Origin: Eurosta solidaginis
Lineage: Eukaryota; Arthropoda; Insecta; Diptera; Tephritidae
DNA length: 64,000 nt
Reading direction: 5' to 3'
Assembly (NCBI RefSeq): GCF_040869045.1
Contig: NC_090319.1
Coordinates: 58,004,779-58,068,778 of the forward strand
In this document: piece after piece, positions 31,896-44,692 of the stretch
Layout of the letters: each line of letters starts with the position of its first letter
How positions within the stretch are numbered: position 1 is the first letter of the stretch
Program-made: the position numbers and the translations under genes
Notes under the pieces: generated by a model
The model's input: the letters and a program-made list of their open reading frames with translations, nothing else
Told to the model about the DNA's origin: nothing
Database searches by the model: none

Positions 31896-34477
31896 CAAGT
31901 AAGGAAGGCTAAGTTCGAGTGTAACCGAACATTACATACTCAGTTGAGAGCTATGGAGACAAAATAAGGAAAATCACCATGTAGGAAAATGAACCTAGGG
32001 TAACCCTGCAATGTGGTTGTATGACATGTGTATCAAATGGAAGGTATTAAAGAGTATTTTAAGAGGGAGTGGGCCTTAGGTCTATCGGTGGACGCCTTTT
32101 CGAGATATCGCCGTTAAGGTGGACCAGGGGTGACTCTGGAATGTATTTGTACGATATGGGTATCAAATGAAAGGTGGTAATGATTATTTTAAAAGGGAAT
32201 GGGCTTTAGTTCTATAGGTGAACGCCTTTTCGAGAAATCGCCATAAAGGTGGACCAGGGGTGACTCTAGAATATGTTTGTACGATATGGGTATCAAATGA
32301 AAGCTGTTAATGAGTATTTTGAAAAGGAGTGATCCTTAGTTCCATAGATGGACGCCGTTTCGAGATATCGCCATAAAGGTGGACCAGAGGTGTCTCTAGA
32401 ATGTGTTTGTACGATATGGGAATCAAATGAAAGGTGTTACTGAGCATTTTAAGAGGGAGTGGGCATTAGGTCTATAGGTGAACGCCTTTTCGAGATACCG
32501 CCATAAAGGTGGACCAAGGGGGACTCTAGGATGTTTGTACGATATGGTTATCAAACGAAAGATGTTACTGAGCAATTTAAGAGGGAGTGGGCATGAGGTC
32601 TATAGGTGGACGCCTTTTCGAGATATCGTCATTAGGGTGGGCCAGGGGTGACTCTAGAATGTGTTTGTACGATATGGGTATCAAACGAAAGGTGTTACTG
32701 AGCATTTTAAGAGGGAGTGGGCATTAGGTCTATAGGTGGACGCCTTTTCGAGATATCGTCATTAGGATGGGCCAGGGGTGACTCTAGAATGTTTGTACGA
32801 TATGGGTATCAAACGAAAGGTGTTACTGAGCATTTTAAGAGGGAGTGGACATTAGGTCTATGACGCCTTTTCGAGATATCGCCATTAGGGCGGGCCAGGG
32901 GTGACTCTCGAATGTTTGTACGATATGGGTATCAAACGAAAGGTGTTACTGAGCATTTTAAGAGGGAGTGGGCATTAGGTCTATAGGTGGACGCCTTTTC
33001 GAGATATCGCCATTAGGGTGGGCCAGGGGTGACTCTAGAATGTGTTTGTACGATATGGATATCAAATTAAAGATATTAATGAGGGTTTTAAAAGCGAGTG
33101 GCCCTTAGATGTATATGTGAAGGCGTTCTCGCGATATCGTCCAAAATGTGGACCAGGTGATCCAGAAAATCACCTGTCGGGTACTGCTAATTTATTTATA
33201 TATGCAATACCACTAACAGTATTCCTGCCAAGATTCCAAGGGCTGTTGATTTCGCCTTGTAGAACTTTTTCATTTTCTTCTACTTAATATGGTAGGTGTC
33301 ACACCCATTTTACAAAGTTTTTTCCAAAGTTATATTTTGCGTCAATAAACCAATCCAATTACCATGTTGCATCCCTTTTTTCGTATTTGGTATAGAATTA
33401 TGGCATTTTTTTTCATTTTTCGTAATTTTCGATATCGATAAAGTGGGCGTGGTTATGGTCGGATTTCGGCCATTTTTTATACCAAGATAAAGTGAGTTTA
33501 GATAAGTACGTGGGCTAAGTTTAGTAAAGACATATCGGTTTTTGCTCAAGTTATTGTGTTAACGGCCGAGCGGAAGGACAGACGGTGGACTATGTATAAA
33601 AACTGGGGGCGTGGCTTCGACCGATTTCGCCCATTTTCACAGAGAACAGTTACCGTCATAGAATGTAGGCCCCTACCAAATTTGAGAAGGATTGGTAAAT
33701 TTTTGTTCGACTTATGGCATTAAAAGTATTCTAGACAAGCTAAATGAAAATGGGCGGAGCCACGCCCATTTTGAAATTTTCTTTTATTTTTGTATTTTGT
33801 TGCATCATATCATTACTGGAGTTGAATTTTGACTTAATTTACTTATATACAGTAAAGATATTAAATTTTTTTTAAAAAGTGGGCGTGTTCTTCATCCAAT
33901 ATTGCTAATTTTTATTTAGCACATATATAGTAATAGTAGTAACGTTCCTGCCAAATTTTATCATGATATCTTCAACGACTGCCAAATTACAGCTTGCAAA
34001 ACTTTTAAATTACCTTCTTGTAAAAGTGGGCGGTGCCACGCCCATTGTCCAAAATCTTATTAATTTTCTATTCTGCGTCATAACGTCAACCCATCTACCA
34101 AGTTTCATCGCTTTAACCGCCTTTGGCAAAGAATTATCGCATTTTCTCGGTTTTTCGAAATTTTCGATATCGAAAAGATGGGCGTGGTTATAGTCCGATA
34201 TCGTTCATTTTAAATAGGGATCTGAGATGAGTGCCCAGGAATCTACATACCAAATTTCATCAAGATACCTCAAAATTTACTCAAGTTATCGTGTTAACGG
34301 ACAGACGTACGGACGGACGGACGGACGGACGGACATGGCTCAATAAATTTTTTTTTCGATACTGATGATTTTGATATATGGAAGTCTATATCTATCTCGA
34401 TTCCTTTATACCTGTACAACCAACCGTTATCCAATCAAAGTTAATATACTCTGTGAGCTCTGCTCAACTGATTATAA
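31896..34477 (-). mobile_element. Helentron-like element, family 1, copy d
   Basis: Starts CAAGTAAGGAAGGC and ends CAACTGATTATAA, with the hairpin GTTCGAGTGTAACCGAAC near 31,913-31,930 (one stem mismatch). The 130-bp array spans about 32,000-33,180 with roughly nine units. Several of these share a GGCATTAGGTCTATAGG variant not seen in the other copies. The ~150-bp GGGCGTGG core runs about 33,200-34,280, and the microsatellite (GGAC)n is at 34,311-34,335. It lies next to the P-like transposase relic. Confidence 0.8.
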
Positions 34478-34930
34478 AAACGTATTACTTCCTTACACAG
34501 CTGTGTCCGCTGATTATTAAAGATGTCATTGCTAAATAAATTTTCGATGGCTATGTGACCGTCCATGATACTATTGAAGAATGCATCACTTGTATTTTGA
34601 AAAATTTTATTTAGCAAACTTAATTTTGCATTTCCAATTGGGCATGCCTCGAGAACTCGTCTTAAAGCTTTCTCTGGCACTATACAAATATTACATACGT
34701 CCACAGATGGTGCGAAAAACGGACCTTTATTTTTGTGCGCTGAAAGTAAAGGCATTTCTTCACCCATCAATTTCCCTTGATATGTGGAACATTTTATTTT
34801 CTTTTGTACCTTCATTTTCCTTTTTTGAACGAAATAGCCTAATGTACAATATTGATAGAACAAGACGGCTTGTTGAAACATACATATATTTAAGCGCCTT
34901 TTTTACAAAAATTTAACGACAGCCTTGAGA
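34478..34930 (-). pseudogene. Possible P/THAP9-like transposase C-terminal relic
   Basis: A 130-odd-codon minus frame that I match only by pattern. TLGYFVQKRKMKVQKKIKC followed by KNKGPFFAPSVDVCNICIVPEKALRR resembles the late part of P-element/THAP9-type transposases (a Gly-Tyr-Val segment, a Cys, then a PS-x-DV-x-x-IC block). The last residues before the stop (QLSRAHRVY) are encoded by the adjoining Helentron-like terminus, so they are not part of it. No THAP finger or catalytic region is visible. It could be another transposase family. Confidence 0.35.
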
Positions 34931-35146
34931 TTTTCTCTTCTTCTCTCGTTGTATATCTGTACTGTAATGTTTGACAGGCTGCACAGTTCAGTAGTAGTGA
35001 TATAGAAGTATTACATATATGCCACCCACACATAGATGCACGCACAATAATGCTATACACGCATCTTCAGACATACACACATGTACATATCTGACATATG
35101 AACATATGTCTTTTGTTGCTCTTTACCGCAAAAATTGTGTTATGGT

Positions 35147-36464
35147 CAGTGTTGTCACTCTACCACTATAGTGGTAGATCTACCACTATTTAGGATAAAA
35201 TCCGGATCTACCACTCCTACCGCTTTTTTTGAAAATCTACCACTTTTTTATTTGCCTGCATTTGACTATGTTCTTTAAGTTGCTCACAATGACCTGAAAT
35301 TAAGGTTTTTAAGTATGTTGAAAATTAAACGTAAACACACTCTGTATAAGTTTTTCAAATTTTCACCAAAGAAATGTGTGATTTTTATAACACTTACGTA
35401 CCTTCGAAAGAACTTATACAATTTTATGTAAAATTTAACTTTGTTGATGGGAAATTCGTGCCAAAAACTTTGTAATAATCTGATTTTTCGACTGCTGAGT
35501 GGAATATCGCCGTATCTCTGGCGCCGTTTCGAAAACGCCCTATCCCAGAAAATTTTGGAATAACGCCCTATTGCAGAACTTGTTTCAAAAACGCTCTATC
35601 TGAGCTTAAATTTAGTAAATTTGTGACATAAGCTGGGACGTTTATGAAAAACATTTTGGGCGTTCTTCAATCGAGTTCTGAGATAGGTCGTTTTCAAAAG
35701 AAAAACTGAAATATGGTGTTTTTGAAAAACATTCTCAGATAGGGCATTCTCGAACTGGCAGCCGAGATACGAGCGATATTCCACTCAGCCGTCGATTGCA
35801 GTATCCGATGGATGCCTTCGATGTCACGGATGTAAGTTGTAAGATTTAAAAAATAAATTGTTTTAATGCACAAGTCTATTTCATTAGATTCGGGCTATTG
35901 GTATTCGTTGGATACCATTGAAGTAATTTGTTATTTTAAGGTTTCTTAGTAGTATTATTATATGTTTGAACTATGTGTTATGAAAAATGGAATATTTGGA
36001 GACTGTAAATTAACTTTCGTCGTATCCACACATGGTTTGTTAAAGTTCTTGGTCGGTAGTTCGCATTTGATTATCAATTTCAGCTGTTAAGGTTTTTGTA
36101 GTAAAAAAATGTTCAAAGATTAGTTTTTTGATACTTGTTCAAATAGTTTATTAAAAAAACGCCTAAAAACTACCGACTATTAACTTCGGAATTAAAAACT
36201 AGGTGAGAGTCTCACTATTATTTAATTATATTTTTTTATTTGATAAGGTCTAAAGCCTATACAGTATACACGTACTCTTCATACAGATGTTTGTATGTAT
36301 GTTGTTAATGCACTTGAAGTTATGTTCGTTTTAGTCGTTGAATAATAATAATTTGAAAAAAATTGGTTTTAATGTTTCTGAAAATTCTACCACTATTTTC
36401 AGGAGATCTACCACCCTTTTTTTGAAAATCTACCACTAAATAGATTTTAGAAGTGACAACACTG
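35147..36464 (+). mobile_element. Non-autonomous hAT-like element, 1.3 kb
   Basis: The ends are perfect inverted repeats of CAGTGTTGTCACT, flanked by the exact 8-bp duplication GTTATGGT (35,139-35,146 and 36,465-36,472), the hallmark of hAT transposons. The subterminal regions carry many CTACCACT motifs (five or six at the left, three at the right), which look like transposase-binding arrays. No transposase frame is found. A foldback MITE is nested at 35,489-35,794. Confidence 0.85.
35489..35794. mobile_element. Foldback MITE of the GCCCTATCTC family, copy 2
   Basis: 306 bp. The left end CGACTGCTGAGTGGAATATC and the right end (inverted) CGACGGCTGAGTGGAATATC continue into about 70 bp of inverted repeat with CGAAAACGCCCTATCC and GAGAATGCCCTATCTG. 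It is nested in the hAT-like element, so it is the younger of the two. Confidence 0.75.
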
Positions 36465-36472
36465 GTTATGGT

Positions 36473-37956
36473 TCCTAAAGTTGCGGTTGTTGTTTTAGTT
36501 GTTGTCACTCAAGCTGTTGCTTGTTACTTGAGCTGGGATGATGCTATGAATGGCTTTTTGATTTGCTAATATTTCGGATGAATTGTTGTTGTGATTTGGG
36601 ACGTGCACTGTGTGCTGTTTTGACGTTTCAAGGAACAGAAATTAAGATTTTGTAAATACGAATTAGAAGATAATAAAAATGTTTGCTTGAAATTTTGTAC
36701 AGGGGTATCTCTTTGTCTGAGTTTTTTTTTTTGAGGAGCCTTTCATTCAAGGAGGTAGACCAGGAAAGGACCTATTCTAAATGATCTGATTTGCTTTAAA
36801 TTTATGTAGTACAGGGGTAGACCTTTGCCTAGTGTACCAGGGGCCGATCTATTGGAAAATCTTATTTATGATGTGATTTGCTTGAAATTCGGTACGTTAG
36901 TTCCTTTTAACCTGGCTTAATATTTGGGACACTTTCCTTCCCCCTAGTGACCAAGGGGCCATACTTGTCTAAAAAAATAGCATTTCTCGTGCGGTTTGCT
37001 TGAAATTGGTACAGGCGTACACACGTAACCTATTATAGGAGAAACGTTTCTGTCCGGAAAGCGGATTACAGGGCACGACCTATTGTAATAAATCTTGTTT
37101 ATGACATGATTTGAAACTAATTATTTGGGCAGCCCTTTGAATAGGATAATATATGGTATACCTTGTCTTCTGTAGAGGCAGAGGCACAGGAAGTGACAGG
37201 TGCAGAAGACAGAGTGAGGGAAGAGGGGAGGGATAGGGAGAGAGAAGTTCAGAGGCAGAGGAAAGGGATAAAAAGGCAGTGCAAGAGAGACAGAGGGCGA
37301 TATTGAAGGCAATTAAAATTTAAAAGAATAAAGGAGGAAAAGTAGCTTCTTGAGTGTAAAGTGAAAAAATGATTGTATTAGGGATACAACTAAATTAACT
37401 GAATTTTTCTAATAAGGACTGATGTATGAAATTTATTTACCTGCGGCAGCAATGAAACGTAGAAGGTACATAATCTATAGTCACTTGCTCTAAGAGAGCG
37501 GAGCTATCAACAATCATAGCATTGAGCCCTCCTGTTTCAGCAATAAGCGGTCAATCCCTATCTGAAAGCATTTTACTAATTGTTTGAGCAGTTTGTGTTG
37601 AGCCCAACGCTTCGGTAAGCAGATGAAATAGCCAACAGCTACACACATGTACATGAGCGTATATGACATGCGCTATAGCCACAGCGAATATGAGATACAG
37701 AATCGAGAAGTAAACATGCAAGTATTCGGAAATGCTGTTGGTGAAAAGTCTAGACCCTGGGAGGGAGATGATGATGAACCAACTGAGTAGTATATAAGCA
37801 GTGTAATCTAAGAGGTAAGGAATCTGTGTGAATTTGAACACGTTGAAAGCGAAGCAGTCGAATACTTCGAGTTGTGAAATTTTGGTACCAGTGTTGTGAT
37901 GAATAAGGAACATTTTGATATACGGCATATTTCAGTTAATTTATTTGATAGATCAG
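36473..37956. other. Non-coding spacer with diverged GATTTGCTTGAAATT repeats and a GA-rich tract
   Basis: Between about 36,680 and 37,120, TTTGCTTGAAATT and AGGGGCCGACCTATT-type phrases recur four times at irregular spacing, indicating an old tandem repeat. 37,175-37,300 is strongly purine-biased (GAGGCAGAGG, GAAGAGGGGAGGG). The minus frames at 37,121-37,312 and 37,551-37,928 have no recognisable domain. Confidence 0.45.
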
Positions 37957-37959
37957 TGA

Positions 37960-38135
37960 CTCCAACATGCTCTCAGAGAAACCTCATCTGCGTTGCAGGT
38001 GCAGTTCGGAGTCGGCATAGAGCAAGTAGGTTCCGTTCCGATAATTTGTAGGAAAAATTAAAAGGAGCCCGACGCAAATTGGAAGAGAAGCTCGGCCTAA
38101 AATCTCTTCGGAAGTTATCGCGCCTTTAATTTATT
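37960..38135 (+). mobile_element. tRNA-derived SINE, 3' half (copy B equivalent of copy 1)
   Basis: Starts at GCTCTCAGAGAAACCTCATC and runs to TTTAATTTATTTATT. The tRNA-like head is missing. The downstream context (CTAAACTCTATCTTACACCG) matches 411-430, so this is the paralog of the SINE at 62-408. Copy B of the duplication starts here. Confidence 0.75.
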
Positions 38136-39507
38136 TATTCTCTAAACTCTATCTTACACCGCCTTGTTGTCAGCTCTCCGACTAATTGTTCCACAATGGC
38201 GCGCCTTATTTTACTGAATTCACTTCAGAACGGATACTCGAGGCTATGTGGATTTGCTGATTACCAATCTCTTACCAGTTTTCCAAGTTCGTGAATGGGC
38301 GGCAACTAGATCATTGGCTTTATTGCCTCCAAAATACGACTAGGGTTTTGGGTAGACCAGGAAAAGTCACGTGCCAGTTATGAGAGAGCACGTGACATTT
38401 TGTTGTATTACCCAACGTGAAGTTTGATAATGAGATCGGTTGTTTTGCTAAATATATGTGTAAAGAAAAGCGCTAAAATGAGGTAAATAGATAGCTTTTT
38501 CCCACAGAATTGGTTTCCTCAATCAATCAAAGTAATGGGATGAAAAGTGTAATTTTCCGGCGGCAAGCGTTGTAATCGAGTGATCAACCTAGCAAAAAGC
38601 TTGAAATAGGAATTTAGGAATTAAATTAAAAAATTAAAAAAAAAACACAAAGATAAAATTTTCTTCAAAATAATGCACTTGTGTAAATTGGATCTTTCAA
38701 TATCGCTTCAAAGGGCCGATATTTAATAGGTGTTATGGCGGAATTGAGAATAGAATAGAAAGAATAAAAAAAACTTTAAGTCGATTCTGTATAAAAAAAT
38801 AACCTCGTCTGGCAACCCTAGTTAAATAAAAATATTTTATCTCTTTTTTAGAACTCGCTATCTGAAATTTGCACACTGTACAACGTCAAAATATCGACAG
38901 AGCAATGAACAATGTGTATAGGTGTATAGCATAAGCACAGCTGAGATGACGGAAGTTTTGTGTTGTTATTGTAGCATATGTTGTCTTTTGCTTCTATTTT
39001 GACATCAACCGCTTGTACGTGTGTATGTATTTATGTATGCGAATAAGTTTGCTGTCAAGAGCATGGGAAATATGAAAAGCAACAACAATCTAAACGAGAG
39101 TAACAGCCAATATGTTGTCATTAGCTCAGTCGTTGCCCTTCATTGTAACAACAACATATTTTGCATTTAACTGATGAAAGTCGGCGAGTTGTTTGCGTAG
39201 AAGGGTGTTTAGAGCTCGCATATCAAAAATTGCAGTTCAATGAGTTTTTAGGTTAAATGACCTGAAATTGTTTAGGCACTCATACAAGTTGCAGAGGGGT
39301 AATGAATAGAACGTCTGACTCACTTGCAAAGAGCTTTGAAGTTTTCATCGAAATTTGAGCAAGTTTTGGAAAATGTTTGACATTTCCAAGCATTTTTATT
39401 ATTTTCCTAATATTTCTTTGATATTTTCAATTCATATGGTACCTACAAAAATTGGAAAGGCTCTGGACTAATCAAAAATTTTTACTACACTACTTTTGCA
39501 AAACTGA
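38136..39507. other. Duplicated block B1 (non-coding)
   Basis: No gene is seen. It matches 409-983 and 1,516-1,831 of copy A. About 450 bp (38,822-39,270) has no counterpart in copy A. The MITE site at about 38,705 is unoccupied. Confidence 0.7.
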
Positions 39508-40457
39508 CAAGTAAGAATGGGACTGTCTTCGGCTGTGCCGAAGACTTCATACCTTTCATGAATGGGGCTGAACAATAATCTTATCCCGTTCGTAATCTCC
39601 GAATAATCGGATGTATAAGATAAGAAATATATAGTGAACAGATCTACATACCTAAACGATTTTTAAGATAAATATAAAATAAAAAACAGATAGGTACTTT
39701 GTGTGAGGATGCAAAGTTTCAGGTTTTTTGTGGTCTGCGTGTAAAAACTATGACTACGAATCACATATTTCAACAATATATGACGTAAACGTAACTATTT
39801 GATGAAATCTAATGAATTTTGAAGCTTCTAGCCGTAAAAAAGGGGCAAAAATTACAGTTTATATGGGGTATATAATATATATACCACCGATCTCTATGAT
39901 TTTTTCAGACAACAATATATGCTATACACGTAAGCATTTGGTGAAATTTGAAGCCTCTAGCTCTTAAAATAGGGCAGTAATTACGAAAAGTTTCTTATCT
40001 GAACAATCGGTTGTGGGGGATATATACTATATATACGACCGATCTCATAAATTTTTTCAGGCAACAATATGTGCAATATACGAAAGTATATGGTGAAGTT
40101 TGAAGCTTCAATCCGTTAAATTGGGTAAGATATTACAAAAATTCTCTTTTTCTAAAAAATCGGTTGTATGGAGGATATATGCTATAGTGGTCCGATCCGG
40201 CCGGTTCCGACAAATGTCTAATCGGACACCCAAATACACCCGCTCACCAAATTTTATCAAGATATCTCAAAAATTGAGGGACTAGTTTGCATACAAACAG
40301 ACAGACGGACAGACGGACATGGCTAAATCAACTCAGCTCTTCATCCTGATTATTTCGGTATGCTTAATGGTGGGTCTATCTATTTTCCTTTAAGGACTTA
40401 CAATTTTCCGTTTCGTGACGAAATTAATATACCATTTCATTTTCATGAAAGGTATAA
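39508..40457 (-). mobile_element. Helentron-like (HINE-type) element, family 2, copy b
   Basis: On the minus strand it reads TTATACCTTTCATGAAA at the 5' end, then a (GTCC)-type microsatellite (about 40,300-40,320). The 3' end is TTCATGAAAGGTATG, hairpin CTTCGGCACAGCCGAAG (39,527-39,543), CTTACTTG. It is 950 bp. The copy A locus at 1,820-1,835 is empty (ACTAAAAAGG) and fits insertion between two A/T bases with no duplication. The body contains three or more ~130-bp diverged units with CCGATC...TTTTTTCAG and AATATATG. Confidence 0.78.
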
Positions 40458-42510
40458 AAAGGAGCACAACAAAGGAGCCTAAATCTTCTCGGAGGTAAAT
40501 TGCGCCAACTATTTTTTTTAAATTTATGGTATCAATGAACTAGCAGAGCCACTGTCTGATGGTGCAGAATAGTTAACCAAAATAGCCTATGCTGTAATTC
40601 CTTCTTAGCGATAACTGTCCCCTATTGGGATCATATAGGAAAATTAGGCCTTCCTTAAACTATCTTTAAAAATTGGATAGAGGTATCCCCTTCGCTGAAG
40701 ATGCAGATACCGATAGAAACATTTTATATTCTGAAGCGTCTTTACTTACTCTCATGCTAAGGCAGTGAAGCCGTTGGGCTTGCTGGCTGCCATCAGGAAG
40801 TTTTGATATTCTAAATTTTGACCACCTACATGTCATGTGCCCACACACAGGACAAAACATCACGACATGATAAATTTTGTTTTCCTCTCTTTGAGCAGAA
40901 TACAGCCAAGTCTTTTTTCCACCTTTCCTTTTGCTTACCACTGTAGTCGATTTGAAAAATTCATGCATCGCACAGTGGTTGATTTGGCCTCATTATCACA
41001 GCAAATAAAATAGCCCCCAAGGTAAATGAAATATTTTTAATCGTTTTTTTTCGGAATTGGGAAAAAACCTGCGCAATAAAACAATAATTTTAAAAAACCT
41101 TTTCTTTAATCTAATTTAAACAAAAATAAAAATTCAAGAAATATTTTTTTTAAATAAACGGTGAAAAATAACCTTTTTTAATGATATTTTCAATCTAGTT
41201 TCTCGAAATTCAAAAACTTACTTAAAAAGCATACTTTAACAAAATAAAAATAATTTGGCAATTGTTTATGTTCTATCGGCCTATTGATAAAGGATTCAAG
41301 GTTCGAATCGAGCTCAAGGACAGAACAATAATTTTTTTTATATGATAATATTGTTTTTTTAATTTTTCTGTAATTGAAAAATTGTATTTTGTTTTTGGAA
41401 TAGTAAGTAGACAATTTTTCAGACAACCTTCCATAGCTGCGCAGATAGATCCATTTCGAAGGATTCTAAGCCTTCACCATCAGTACGCTTTAGGCACGCT
41501 GCGCTAACCATTTAGCTATACAGTGGTGGTTTGTTTGATGATAAATTGCTTCTTCTATTCCTCTTTACCAACCATATTTAGAAACAAAATACAATTTTTC
41601 AGTTATAGAAAAATTAAAAAAAAAACAATAATTATCATTAAAAAATTATTGTTCTTGCCTTGAGCTTGAATCGAACTTTGTAAAACTAATTTGTTTTCAC
41701 AATGAAAATTTTTTCTGAAAAAAAAAATAGTTTTGGACAAATTATATGAACACAGTTATTCCGTGTCTGAGGTTTTTTTAATTTACTAAATAAGTTTTTT
41801 ATTGAAAATTCTGGAAAACTATAAGAGTTTAAAAAAAATAATTATTTTTTCTCCAGAAAAAATATATCGTAAAAAAAAATATCTTCCGATCGATTTTAAT
41901 CAAAATTAAAAAAATCAAAAGATAAAAATACTTGTATTTTTTCAAATTCCACGAGTCGTTTCTCTTCTGTCTTTTATATTACGGAGGTATCTCGGGGTAT
42001 CTCCATTTTTTTTCGGAATTTGAAAAAAACTCAGAACTCAACAACATTTGTTTTAACATATTATTTTAGTATGTTTTTTTGTTCGTTATTTTTTTTTTTT
42101 TTTTTTGTATACATGTTTTATAAATAGAATATCTCTACTTGTTTTTGTTTTTCAAAATTCGAAAATAACCTCATATTTCAGCAAATATTTTGAAAAAAAA
42201 AAAATTTTCTATAAAAACAACTGTGATCTCTTCATTCTTTCATACATTTTTCACTTATCTGAGCTATGAATGCGTCAAATCAACTTTTTCATTTCTGTTC
42301 TTCAATCTTTCATTTTTATTATAAAATAAAATGGTGTAAGCAAATTTTTTTTTTTTTTTTTGTTTTTTTCAATTTTCTATGATATTTTGTAAATAGGGTA
42401 TCTTCAAATAGTTTTTGTTTTACGTAATTCGATAAAAATCTCATTGTTCAACCAACGTATTTCAAAAAATGTTTTTTTTCTATAAACCTTGTAAAAAAAT
42501 GTTTTAGATA
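40458..42510. other. Duplicated block B2 (non-coding)
   Basis: No gene is seen. It matches 1,832-1,887, 2,517-2,774 and 5,447-6,960. The empty site of the CR1-like LINE is at 40,762-40,776. The conserved tRNA-like island is at 41,420-41,530. The small open frames are A/T-run artefacts. Confidence 0.72.
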
Positions 42511-43435
42511 CACTGAAAGAAAAAGACTTGTCAAATCAAACGAAATACGGGTCAATTCTACCGAAATTTCTGTCAATTTTTATCCATCGCAACAAGATGT
42601 TGTATAAACTGCGCATAAATCGTTGATTCGTAATTGACCGTTTTAGTAGTCAAATGAACAAAAAAAACTGTTGCGACAGCTTTGTACGAAAGTACCTATG
42701 TTGCCATATAAATAAATAAATGTAAGGCGCGATAACCTCCGAAGAGATTTAGGCCGAGCTTCTCTTCCAATTTACGTCGTGCTCCTTGTTTTTAATTTTT
42801 CCTACAAATTGGCGGGACGCGACCTACTTGTTTTATGCCGGCTCCGAACGGCATCTGCGAGGCAGATGAGTTTTCACTGAGAGCTTTTCATGGCAGAAAT
42901 ACACTCTTGCTGAACACTGCCGAGGGGCGAACCCGCTTAGGAAAATTTTCTTCTAATTGAAAAACATTATTTCTAAAATTTTGATGTTGCTTTGCCCGGG
43001 GTGTGAACCCAGGGTCTTCGATGTGGTAGCCGGAGCACGCTACCATCACACCACGGCGGCCGCCATATACATACGTAAATATGTGCATACATATAGTATA
43101 CAGCATACATAAGTACAAAGTAGAGAGCGCAGTGAGCGTAAAATTCTCTTTGAAGTTTGCTCATGTATTGACTGTTGATCGCTGTTGAAATGACCAGTGA
43201 GATCAGTTGTGTTAACAAAAAATCAGTTAGATTTATTAGGAATCTGTCAATTTTACAGAATTTTGTTAACTTAATAGCGACAATTTCTCTTCTGTTGAAA
43301 TGACTAAACTAATTTGTTCGCTTGACAAAGAACTCGGTCGAATTAACCATAATTCGATCAATTTCACCGAATCTCCGTTAAGTCATGAACAACAGAACCG
43401 ATTTGTTAATTTTACTAGTACCATTTCTTTCAGTG
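42511..43435. mobile_element. TA-flanked MITE (Tc1/mariner-like), SINE nested inside
   Basis: The inverted ends CACTGAAAGAAA are exact on both sides, flanked by TA (42,509-42,510 and 43,436-43,437). Copy A is unoccupied at about 6,961 (TTAGATATATG). The inner sequence repeats TGTCAATTT and ACCGAAT motifs. Without the nested SINE the element is about 570 bp. The TA flank suggests Tc1/mariner, but no transposase is present to confirm. Confidence 0.7.
42711..43061 (-). mobile_element. tRNA-derived SINE, copy 3 (nested)
   Basis: Full length, minus strand, with the 8-bp duplication GCCATATA (42,703-42,710 and 43,062-43,069). The head GCCGTGGTGTGATGGTAGCG, box B GGGTTCACACCCC and the ATTT tail are all present. 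It inserted into the TA-flanked MITE. Confidence 0.88.
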
Positions 43436-43437
43436 TA

Positions 43438-44692
43438 TATAAATTAGTTATTTTCGAGTTTCGATATTATTTTTATTGATATTAGAGAAAAAGTACAAAG
43501 TTTATAAACTGCGATGGTTAGTAGGGCATGTTTCTTGTCCTAGTAGCCATCGCCATTTGTAAACTTGGTAATTTTTCATTAATATCAATAACAAAAACAA
43601 TTGTATAAAGCAATTTGAGCATGCCTCGCTAATTAAATATAGATAATAATATTGATATAATAGTGAACAGCGGAAGTACTGCTTATAAAAGCAATGCTAT
43701 GAACATAATGTTACTAAGCTATTAGAGCGTGACTATAATTATATATCCATATGAATGTTGAAGATTTCGAGTTCAATACTCAGCTCCCGAAAAGCTAGCT
43801 GATGAAAAAGTGAAACTCATAAAGATGTCGTAGTAACCATCGCCGTTAGTAAACTTTGTAATTTTTTTTTTTTATTTAAAGCGTTACTATATAAGTATAA
43901 TAAAAATAAGTAATTGTAATTTTTAAGTATTTTTACAAGCTTGCAAATAAAATTTCGAAAATTTTCATCAAATCAATTTTTTGTTTGTATTTATTTTTTT
44001 TTATTATTAGTATTAAAACCTTTTGCGATAGCATTATAATTTTATTGTTACCGAGTCTTTGTTTTCATTACGAAACACCTTAAATAAAATTGAAAAATCT
44101 CGCTTTGTACAAATGTAAAAATTAAAAATTTTATTTCGCGCCACTATCTATGGCAAAACGGCAAAAATGCAAATGACGTATCAACTTTTTATTTGAATCT
44201 ATTATTCATTCGTTTGACCAAAAATAAGCCCTGACACACAAAAGTATTTCTGCTCAATTAATTTTGGTGACATTTCAGTGCTAAAAAATTATAAAATTAA
44301 TCAATTAAAATCACGAAATAAATGCAATATTTTATTTGATTTCCAACTAAATGCATATGTAGCCCATAAGCTTGCATGTATACTTTAATACAGATGTTGT
44401 TAGTTATTTGAGAAATTTCAATTTTTACGCTTCAAAAATATCAAATCAATTAATCACCCTGTCGGTTTAGTATTTTTTTTCTTTCACAAAAAAGCACGAA
44501 TTATTTTTTCTCTTACTCTTTGTATGCTTTATTCAGATGTAGTTTGAATTGCTAAAACAATATTTGAAATGTTTTGGCTTACACGTACAGATGCTGGCCA
44601 AATAAAAAAAAACAATGTCAATTAAAAAATATGTAAAATCCAATATGCAAAAACATAAATTGGCTATGATACTAATAAAAAAACACAAGTAG
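43438..44692. other. Duplicated block B3 (non-coding)
   Basis: No gene is seen. It matches 6,970-7,155, 9,337-9,394, 9,917-10,872 and 12,992-13,120. It contains the unoccupied sites for the Helentron-like copy a (43,591), the solo LTR (about 43,650) and the truncated LINE plus MITE (44,550). Confidence 0.78.

Noticed and set aside
37121..37312. Proline/leucine-rich secreted peptide
   Set aside because: Translation of the complement of a simple purine-rich tract.
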